64,000 nucleotides of DNA from Sambucus nigra (taxonomy: Eukaryota > Streptophyta > Magnoliopsida > Dipsacales > Adoxaceae), in assembly GCA_949130495.1 (NCBI GenBank), contig OX422213.1, forward strand, positions 541,477,467 through 541,541,466, read 5' to 3'. How positions within the stretch are numbered: position 1 is the first letter of the stretch; each line of letters starts with the position of its first letter. The translations under genes and the position numbers were made by a program. Below are positions 55,526-64,000 of the stretch, in pieces. The notes below the pieces were generated by a model that did not search any database, was not told where the DNA came from, and worked only from the letters and a program-made list of their open reading frames with translations.

Positions 55526-55694
55526 GACATTGCATGACAAAGAGAATCATTCAAAGAACACTCAGCAAATAAGGGAGTGAAGCATGTATCAGAAGTTAAT
55601 ATAAACTAAGAGTTATAAGGTAACTGAGTTTACAATCAGAAGTTACATCTTGAAATTAACATCAGAGAATTAATTAAAGCTTCACAAAAAAGCC

Positions 55695-58124
55695 CTAAGG
55701 GTTTGCAAGTACAGTATTAGCATCCTCGACCTCATTCCCCTGATCGATGTTGTTCACCTCGGCCCCATCATCTTGGATGTTGGCACCTTCCATCTCAGTA
55801 ACATCCAAAGGTGGTGTCTCTATAGGGACGACATCTTCCACTTCAACCTCTTGAAGGGCCTGGGAAAATTGAGGATTTCCAAAACCCAGACCAATAAAGT
55901 CAGGGGATTTCAAGTTCCCTGACTCCTTCTCCTTTGCATCCACCCATTTACCAGTGGCCTTAATACCTCTTTCGAGGTATTCAAAGCCAAAGCTGATGAA
56001 TTCATTAAAGACTTTGTAATCATCCAGGATCCCCTCAGAAGCATCCTCAAGGGCTGCCTTCACTGCCTCTTCAACTTTTTACTGGAGAACGTCATCTTTG
56101 GTCTTCAGAGCAATGGTTTGGTCCTTCTTAAGCTTGGAGATCTCTTTCTCCAACTCCTTAACCTTCTTATCAGATCCCTCAAAGTCATACTTCAAACGAT
56201 CTACCTCCGCATTCAGGGAGATTTGCACCTTCTCGGCCTCTTGGCCTTTCTCGATGAGGGCCAACTTCTTCAGAGTCTAGTTGGCAAGATGGTGCATAGC
56301 AATGAGGCCCTGCAAATCAAGAAATCAAATGTATAAGTTCAAATTCAAAACAGAGGTTACACTTCAGAATTAAACTGAAATCCAAAGTTATACCTGAATG
56401 GACCTGTGAAGGCCAAACTCAAACAGTAGAGGAGTGTTTATGGAGAGACAAAATCATTTGTCAGCATCGGTCATAGCAAAGACGATGGCATCCAACGCTT
56501 GCAAACTGTGGCCTATTATGATATCATTAATTTTTAGCTTCTCCAAACGGGCAGCCAATGCATCTTTAGAGGATATGAGGATGGACTTTTGGGACTTACT
56601 TTTCCTCTGATCCTCAGGGGAGGTGGTTGTAGTTTTCCTCTTTCTTGTAGCATCATCCTTGGACGTGCCAACACTCTTCTTCCATGGAGGAGGAGGGGTT
56701 GCATTCAGGCCTGCCTTCTTCACCAGCTTCATAAGACTTGGAGAAGACATCTCCCAGACTTCGTCCAAAATGCCTTCGGGGCGCTCTGCAAATGGAAAGG
56801 TCTGAGTTAGAAGATTAGAGACATAAAAAGTTAGAGGTTTAACTTGCTGAAATAACCAAATAAGAACTTATGGAGCTTTGTCAGAGGACTCCCCCCAAGG
56901 CTAGTCTCAAAGAGATAGTAGGGGGTCATCAGATGTTCAAACTGGACCAATAGACCATGCTCCCCCGATCTTGAAGGTCTTTTACTCTCTGAAGATTATT
57001 TTGGCTTAGCCCAGGGTCGGCCCTGGCAGCCATTGACACCTTGCCCCATCTCAGGGGTATCCTAGGCTCTATGTTCGAAGAGGGGACACAAGGGCAAAAT
57101 TCCCATGCCCTTGAGGTAAAGAAATACCGCGGATTATTTTTATGGTTACTAGTTTGGGTGACCTGCAACATCTCCTTAGTTGGATTCTGAGCTAAGAAAT
57201 GGTAATAGCTCTGATGATTCCTGGCAAAGGAAGGGATGTTGCACCCGGTGAAGACCTGGACAGGAAGGTCTGAATGGTGGACTGCCTTCCATAGAACTAT
57301 AGCTCCAATAATCACCCTCCAGGCATTGGGGGATAACTGAGAAAGAGCTAAGTTGATATAGGAAAGTATGGCTCTAATGATGGGATGAATGGGCAGACGA
57401 AATCCTAACTTGAAAATCTGCTCATACAGGCAGATCTCACCGTCTCGGCCGCCGAAAGCCCTATCTCCCCTCAGAGGTTTCCTAAGTTTTATGGAGGGGC
57501 TAATGGAATATTGATGCCTGAAGGCAAGAAGATCGAGCTCGGTGACAGTGCTTTCTATCTCAACCGCCTCATAGGTGTCAACATCTCTCTCAGCATCATC
57601 ATCATCATCGGGTTCAACGTCGGCCTGAGCAGACGATGGGTGACCACTTGGGAACCTCTGAGCGAACTCAATACCTGTGACAGCCGACAGGGAAATGGCT
57701 TCAAGAATTGGTGGAACAGCCACACTCGGTTTGATAACTTCAACATCTGAGGAGGTATGGGATGTTCCAGACTCATCATGGGATGAGATGCGACTCAAAA
57801 CCTCGGCTTGATTAGGGACCTCATCCTGCCGAATGGAAACGTCCATGGCCTCTTGAAAGGAATCTACAGACATAGAGTCTGAGGTAGATGACTCAGACTC
57901 AGACATAGGAGTAGGTTCAACTGGAACCTCAACGTAGGTTACCGGTTCGATCGGCTCAGGGTATATGACCTCCAGAGGGGGTGGAAAGATAGGTCTGAGG
58001 GGGAACGCCTCATCCGTACGAGCTTCCTCTCGGGATCTTTCTATTTGTCTAATTTTATCTAAGGTCTTCTCCCTAAGAGAGGGTTAGGGAACTCCTCCAA
58101 GAGTTGATAGAGGGGTCTGAGCAT
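55695..58124 (-). pseudogene. T3 antisense gene: PF04195-like domain and coiled coil
   Basis: Homologue of the T2 antisense gene, read on the minus strand from a possible ATG at 58124. Main body 56929-57906: acidic Ser-rich start (MSESESSTSDSMSVDSFQEAMD), then GEICLYEQIFKLGFRLPIHP and SPNAWRVIIGA. Downstream blocks are 56454-56768 (Lys-rich, MDEVWEMSSPSLMKLVKKAG), 56079-56264 (coiled coil) and 55695-56063 (acidic tail). An intron with GT-AG ends at 56310-56393 (84 bp) matches the second intron of T2. Damage: TAG at about 56280, other stops between blocks. Converges on pol. Confidence 0.75.
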
Positions 58125-58692
58125 ATGAGGACGACCCTACACTAGCGACACTAAATCCTAAACAAACAGGATTGGCAATTTTGTCTAAGGATTAAACTGG
58201 GATTTTAAACAATAACGTTCAAGAACAGTTCACCAGAAAATACATGAACTTGCCGAAAAACTAATAAACCAAACGAAAACCTCTTAAAGCTCACCGAAAA
58301 ATGCAAAAACAAGAACAAGGCAGGAAAAATGAAGAAGCAAAGGTAAATGATACCTGATGGAGACTACAAAATAGAAGAAAGGAAAGGATTGTAAGGAAAA
58401 TCCACCCAATGCACCTCTGGCCAAGCACTTGTTGAGAGAGAAAATACAGAATCGCAGGCGAGAGAATGAAGAAGTGGGGAAGAAAAACAGGGAAAAAGGG
58501 TTTAACATTCAAATAAACCTACACGCATCCCAAGGCCCATCATTGCCTTGGGAGCCCAAAGGACAACTGACATCATTGAGCTTACCTGACACGCCATCTA
58601 CTTCAGCAATTGACAAGTGTGAAGGGAATATTGGCACAAAGAGAGACCTCGGAGGTGTATACCCCATAAGTCACTTGTTCCCACATTTAACT
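58125..58692 (-). promoter_or_regulatory. Upstream region of the T3 antisense gene
   Basis: On the minus strand it holds TTAAACCC (about 58503), a pyrimidine-rich leader and the segment duplicated at 47086-47455. No clear TATA box. Confidence 0.35.
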
Positions 58693-58709
58693 AAGGACTA
58701 GGGGGTGAT
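58693..58709 (+). promoter_or_regulatory. T3 polypurine tract
   Basis: AAGGACTAGGGGGTGAT immediately before the 3' LTR. Confidence 0.8.
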
Positions 58710-59616
58710 TGATATGCCCTATATGTACCCCCTCGGCTTAGAGACATCAACCTCGGCCATGGAGATGGCCAATGTTGGAAGGGCCTTAGATCAACAACTA
58801 GTGGTCTCGTCCCAAGCAAGGTCGGCCAAGGCCGCTGTTACTCTCGACACATGAGGTCTCCATAATGCATAGGGGCAGTTATCCATCTGATCATCCAAGG
58901 CTTGCAACCTCGGCTTGGTTTCGGCCGAGGTTGCCATCCCATCATCATAACGAATCTCGGCTAGGGATCAGCCGATGTTCCTACTATGCCGTCATTACCT
59001 CAGCCCAAGCCGACATCACAGCTCAACATGCCTTACCTCAGTGCTCCCAAGGAACCAAGGTCACCACCTCGTCCTCTTCCAGGACAAGGTTGGGACCATT
59101 CACCGATGGCCGAGTCCTTATCAGGATATTTGTTATTAGGAACACGTGTACATAATCAATTATAACCGAATCATTCCCCTCACGTAAAGGAATATTGAGG
59201 TCATCATTATCTACATGAGATCATCCAGGTGTCATTCTCATAATGGTTCGATCCTCATGCACATGTTCATTTCATGCTTGGGGGGTACACTACACCCCCC
59301 AGGCACTATATATAGAGGTCATCCTCTACCTTGTAAAGGATCCAAAATTGGCATCCCTAGCTAAAACTCTGTCCAAGCATACAGTAGAGAGACAAAGCTT
59401 GAGATATTTGTATCTATGGCCATTAGAGCCCTCATACAGTGATATTAATCACACACTTGCACAGTGGACGTAGGCCTAATTGGCTGAACCACTTATACTC
59501 TGGAGTTGATCCTTTTCTCCTCACCTCCTTCTACTATATACCCTTATACTGCCATTGTTAACATTGAATTGAGCTTACAAACACCTTACCTGGTGGTTCT
59601 ATTTCTAGCATCATCA
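58710..59616 (+). repeat. T3 3' LTR
   Basis: 907 bp. TATA box CTATATATAG at 59306-59315. U5 motif at 59464-59492. Followed by CTTAC and CACTA sequence. Confidence 0.93.
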
Positions 59617-59697
59617 CTTACTTTCTTTTTGGTTGGTATTTGTTTAACAGGATCAATTCGACCTGCCCCCACATGTTCGCGACTCCACGTTGGAACT
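59617..59697 (+). other. CACTA sequence between T3 and the hAT-like element
   Basis: Begins T-rich and has 'ttgtttaacag' at 59640-59650, a splice-acceptor-like end of the intron that T3 entered. Coding-like DNA follows (FDLPPHVRDSTL type frame) until the hAT-like insertion. Confidence 0.45.
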
Positions 59698-59836
59698 AAG
59701 CTTGTCTATGGGTCGGGTTTGGGCCCGGACCTGACCTGACCTGGACCCGATCCGTATAATAAGACTCGTTTATTATATGGGTAAGGTCTAAATGTTGTAC
59801 AAAACCTGAACCTGAAGACCCGACATGAATTGTATT

Positions 59837-59881
<45 letters not shown>

Positions 59882-60263
59882 TTTAAATTTATATATATCT
59901 TATCAATATAACATGTAAGTATTATATATAAAAATATATATTTATGTATACAATAAATATAAGTCATATATGTTTTATTTATACTAATCATATACTATAA
60001 TACATTACAAAAAATTTAATATAAGATTAAAGAATAAAGAAAAGGGGTAAAATGAAAATAAATATAAAATCAATGTATATATCTGGCCAGACCCGAACCC
60101 GAAAACTCAAAAACTCAAAAACTCGAAGACCCGAAGGTCGGTTGGATTCGAATCTGGATCCAATATTATAGACCCGGTGAAGACCTGAACCCGATGAGGA
60201 CCCGATTAAACGAATCTGGATCTCCTTAAATCCAACTCGGCTCTGACCCGTTGACAGTCCTAG
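59698..60263. mobile_element. Degenerate hAT-like non-autonomous element (about 566 bp)
   Basis: Ends are imperfect inverted repeats (left ..TGTCTATGGGTCGGGTTTGG, right ..GACCCGTTGACAGTCC). The interior is rich in GACCCGAACCCGA-type runs and AT microsatellites, a composition typical of small plant hAT elements. An imperfect 8-bp duplication flanks it (TTGGAACT at 59690-59697, TTGGAATA at 60264-60271). Confidence 0.6.
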
Positions 60264-60271
60264 TTGGAATA

Positions 60272-61438
60272 GTTTAGGGATCAGTATAAGACGTGGATGA
60301 AAAATATACGAGAACGATACTTTGGGAAGACCCGAGATTCCATTCTGAGAGTGTGTGACACCGTCCCATCGAAGGACCCAATCTTATTAGCATAGTGGCA
60401 TCAGTTTGTCAATAATGAGATCAATGAGCGGCGATTGGCATCTCATCAATCGGGGAGGGAAACCTAGGCAAAAAAGGTCGGAATGCACTACTCTGGGTGG
60501 ACGTCTTACCCCGAGGTGGAGAACTGGATTGTAAGTTTTTTTTCTTCTTTAATTTTAGTTTTATGTTATTCTAATTTAGCATTACTTTGCATTACTTACT
60601 AATTCGGCATTATTTTATTTCATGATACGGGGAGTGGCCCTAGTGGTAGGTCACATAGGCTCGATGCCTATGTGGAAATTCGGACAAAGCAGGGCAAGGA
60701 TAAAGAAGTGTCCTCGAGCGTCGCAGCCACGATTATAAGTTATAATTGTTTAATTATTTTTAATTACGCTATTATTTTTTATTAACTTAATTAACTAATT
60801 GTGTACTTTTCGACATTTATGGCAAAGCTTAAGTATGTGAATAACAATATGTCTGATGTCGACAAAGCATATTTGGTTATAAACGCATTCAGCCAAGTGC
60901 GTGGGGTGGATCGCAAGGGGAGGAGTAGGGGTTGAGCTCTCTGGTTTGGAAGTCTAGGATCATTGGGATGGAGACGAGCAAAGTTAGGTTGGCTTATAAG
61001 GTGGACACCCGTAAAGATAAGCTACCAAGGTTGGGGAGACGGTCCTAGATACGTACGCCTTCATAAAGCATCAGTACGGGTCCACCTCCGATGAGGGAAC
61101 CTTCGATAAGGGAAGGGCAAGGGGAAGATGAAGGAGGTAGATGAGGACATCACTGTTTCATCGTCTATACGCACGGACTCGTCGCCCTTATATGATTCAT
61201 TTCCCATCTTGACCCCCGTCGAACGGCCTTTGTCAATAATTGGTTGACCGATCGTGCTTTTAATAGATGTAGTTGGCGGGGATCCAATAGGGAGGGTTTG
61301 AGGGACCCAGGCACCCTCCCAGGTATGTTGGTTCATGTACGCCCCCTGCAAGATATTGAGGCAAAGGTGCTCGTCACACATATTTTGGCCGTAAAGGATA
61401 ATTCACCTTTGTGGTTTCAAGAAGAATGCGGCATTTAG
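60272..61438 (+). pseudogene. CACTA coding region, Ptta/En/Spm-like protein remains
   Basis: Plus-strand pieces: MKNIRERYFGKTRDSILRVC to NNEINERRLASHQSG and KKVGMHYSGWTSYPEVENWI (60290-60530, two stops), then after a T-rich intron-like gap GSGPSGRSHRLDAYVEIRTKQGKDKEVSSS (about 60630-60740), then FSQVRGVDRKGRSRG (60885-60935), and REGLRDPGTLPGMLVHVRPLQD to the TAG at 61436-61438. The order and wording resemble PF03004 (plant transposase, Ptta/En/Spm), judged by memory only. Stops and splitting by the hAT-like element make it inactive. Confidence 0.5.
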
Positions 61439-61804
61439 TTAATTGATGGGAGTCTCAATGAATATGTGGTGTGGACTTCCATCTTCCACCAATCTATTAT
61501 AGAGACCCTACTCTATGACATTATTTATATTTATTTTATTCCGATATTAGATATTATTTTTATTTTTCTGATTTGGTTATGGATATTCAAATGTTGCTTT
61601 GGTTTTTTTTATGGACATATATATGTTGCTTTGGTTTTGATTATGGATATTTATATTTATTTGTCGTGGTTATTGAATATTGAATGTTGCTTAATATGTA
61701 TGCTATTTTTATAGGTTAAAATTTTCTATAACTGGTACGATTATACCGTTGGGCAGTGGAAGTGGCCAAACTACCTAGCAGTTATTTTTTTAATATCTGC
61801 CCAA
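61439..61804. other. AT-rich 3' part of the CACTA element
   Basis: Diverged direct repeats ('ttatggatat.tatatgttgctttgg' at about 61575, 61610 and 61640). No gene. Confidence 0.5.
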
Positions 61805-62096
61805 ATTTGTAACGAACTTTGACCATGACAAGCCCGTGATAAAGTAAACTTGTCATGGTCAAAGATCGTGATAGTTTTTTATTTTCCATACTCTTTTCAC
61901 AGACTTTGACCATGATCAATTTTTATTTGTCATGCACTTGTCACGATCAAAGTTTGTAACAGGATCGTGACAAATCTAAAAAACTTGTCACGATCTTTGA
62001 CCGTGACAAGTCCATGAAGAATACCTTTGTTCCCCCAAAACTTGTCTGACTTTTCAAGGTTTTTGGCCGTGATAGGTTGGCAGTTTAGGTGTAGTG
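61805..62096. repeat. CACTA right subterminal repeats and terminus
   Basis: At least eight copies in both orientations of a motif near 'CTTTGACC(A/G)TGACAAG' / 'CTTGTCACGATCAAAG' between 61815 and 62075, ending in GGTGTAGTG at 62096. Confidence 0.88.
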
Positions 62097-62099
62097 GTT

Positions 62100-64000
62100 C
62101 CCAATTCAAGACCAAAATAGATTTCATGGGTGGAACGTCTCATGAACAAAATCTAAATAAGGAACCACCCCAATAAAGTTTTAGGATTGTTCTTCTGAAT
62201 CAATGGTAACGGAATCCATAAGGAAATAACAAAAATTTCAAATAGTATTACATATCTGATCATTTATCATTCAAGTTTGTGTAGAAAATTAACCCATCTC
62301 GCATATTCACATTAACTACCGAGGAAGAATAGCCCACATCATAACATCCCTACGTCATAAGGTACCCCTTTTAATATATAATTTATTATGTCAACTGAGA
62401 GTAATCAACCAACCCTGATACAACCCAACATAGAGTATTCACCCAACTCATGCATTCCATCATTCACACAAATAGGCTAAACCTTCACCGTCGTACTGTC
62501 GAGTCAAAACCCAACCCAGGCACCACCTCTAAACCATATAAAGAGTACTCTTACTCTAATTAAATCCATTGTTAAGAATATACCATAACCATGTATTATT
62601 AATCATGCATTCTCTATTACTAACCCATCCCCGATGCATTTTAAAATTTTACTCGTTATGTACACCTATTGACTTACATTTAGCATAATAAGTTATATTC
62701 CATATTTTAGTTTCATAAACAATATTCAGGTCCCATGCATACCTATATATGTTTACAAATAAAATATACCTACCTAACCATGGCCATCAAATGACCTAAA
62801 TCCAAATGTTAAATCACCCTCGAAACCTAACATATAAGCGTTCAAAATCAGTAATAATTGTCCTCACTTCCGAACTAACTACATATATAAATACTCGAAG
62901 GATCCCATCCAAAATCACCCAAAGAAAGAACTTTCATATATATGACTCTGCCTAGACCACTGCCCCACTTTCGCTATAGGGGTCTGGGTTAACCACTATA
63001 GTGCCCCATTATCCCTGACCTTCTTTCTCTTCTTGCAAAACACCCAAAACAGTTTGGTCTTCCAGCATTAAGTGTTCCATAACTCCTTCATTTTAGGTTC
63101 AAATTAACCCACGATTACTCTTATGGATTCCCAATTAAATTCCTCATATTATAGCGTTCAAATACCATAAGACCATTATATTAAAAATTTAACCTTTAAT
63201 TCATCTTATTACAATTCATTATCAAATTTCAATTTTAACCCTAATTAAGAATTTCACGTAGAGAATATATAAATAAAATATAAAAATCATTCATATGCAT
63301 GAGTTCTATTCATATGAACAAAAATAGAAACGGGGGTCAATAAGGGTTTCAATATGAACTCATTAAAACCCAGATTTGACAGACTATTTCAAAAATAGCA
63401 TTTATAACCAGTATTATACCAATATAAAACATAATTATCAGACTGGTAATCAACAATTATATTCCAATCCTAAAGCATGCTTAATTCATATTCAGTGCTG
63501 AATAATAAATAGATTCTATTAATACAATAAGAAATATATTATTCGTTGCCTTTTAAGAAGCTTGATCTTTGATTGAACCCTTTTGTGCATTTTTTCCTTC
63601 TCTAAAAGTTTTCCTTTACTGCTATATTTTTATCTCATGATGTTTAGTGAGGATTAATAACATATTTATAACACTAATCCTGCATGCCCACTTTTAAACC
63701 CCAAAAAGAAGCCCCAAACACTAATACAACACTCCTGAAACATGACATAACGGTATGCCTATACATGGGGACTAATTTATCACATTAAAAGTACTATTTT
63801 AGACCTCTGTATCCAACAAAAGCAACATGTACCATCAAATTAATTACAATCATGTTAATTTAATTTTCAACTCATTCACATATTATTTGAAATTTTAATT
63901 TAACTTTCAATTAATAATACAAAATGATTAATCCCAGTAAATAACCCTTTAATCCACCTAAGTAAATATTAATTAATAATTATATTATCATTTATCTAAT
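62100..64000 (-). other. Decayed long LTR-like DNA, no gene
   Basis: AT-rich. On the minus strand, pieces such as 'gagttgggtgaatactc' and an 'agagaaggaaaa' region before 'caagcttcttaa' follow the same order as motifs in the Tekay/Del-like solo LTR at 1698-4891. Runs off the right edge. Assignment is tentative. Confidence 0.35.

Larger units (their letters stand above)
47456..59616 (+). mobile_element. T3: Tat Ty3/gypsy element, 12.2 kb, plus strand
   Basis: LTRs of 913 and 907 bp start TGATATGCCC and end TAGCATCATCA. Order on the plus strand: primer-binding site, gag, protease, RT, RNase H, second RNase H, integrase, tandem array, antisense gene, polypurine tract. The proteins are close to T2, but the LTR interiors differ. 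In the first 190 bp the two LTRs differ at roughly 25 positions, so this pair is the most diverged. No matching 5-bp target duplication: right flank CTTAC, left side replaced by extra T3 sequence. Confidence 0.93.

Overview
The window is plant nuclear DNA (a seed plant, probably an angiosperm) made almost entirely of nested transposable elements. I found no host gene and no rRNA, tRNA or CRISPR. The evidence is Ty3/gypsy polyproteins of the plant-specific Tat branch (gag, aspartic protease, RT, RNase H, a second 'archaeal-type' RNase H, integrase), a CACTA DNA transposon, a degenerate hAT-like element and long AT-rich LTRs. The species cannot be told from this sequence.

Layout. (1) T0 is the oldest visible host element, an Ogre-like Tat element on the minus strand. 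Its 5' LTR is at about 40480-42552, its primer-binding site at 40460-40476, gag at 24640-26600, protease split between 24004-24260 and 11550-11961, and RT/RNase H/integrase at 7534-10800. Plus-strand (antisense) genes lie at 1244-7074, with a 40-bp tandem array at 1-790. Its 3' LTR is outside the window to the left. (2) T0 is interrupted three times: by a 3.2-kb solo LTR (1698-4891, target duplication CAATA), by T1 (11967-23998, GATCC) and by T2 (27636-40237, ATTAC). T1 and T2 are complete LTR-to-LTR Tat elements, both on the minus strand. (3) 42553-45277 holds the 3' end of another LTR element and unassigned DNA. (4) A 16.8-kb CACTA transposon (45281-62096, 3-bp duplication GTT) carries T3 (47456-59616, plus strand, related to T2) and a small hAT-like insertion (59698-60263). 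(5) 62100-64000 looks like a decayed long LTR on the minus strand.

How the parts work together. T1, T2 and T3 share one design. A sense gag-pol gene and an antisense accessory gene (PF04195-like 'putative gypsy type transposon' domain in T2 and T3, then coiled coil, with roughly 80-bp spliceosomal-type introns) converge on each other. A tandem array whose units contain inverted repeats sits exactly in the gap between the two 3' ends. T0 carries a different antisense gene (DUF7745-like) between pol and the missing 3' LTR. All coding regions are broken by stops or frameshifts, so every element here looks immobile by itself. LTR pairs compared by eye rank the insertions: T2 youngest (about 2.7% substitutions), T1 about 6%, T3 more than 10% in the part compared.

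Limits: domain borders are read from motifs and are good to roughly 50-100 bp. Family names rest on remembered motif patterns, not on searches.
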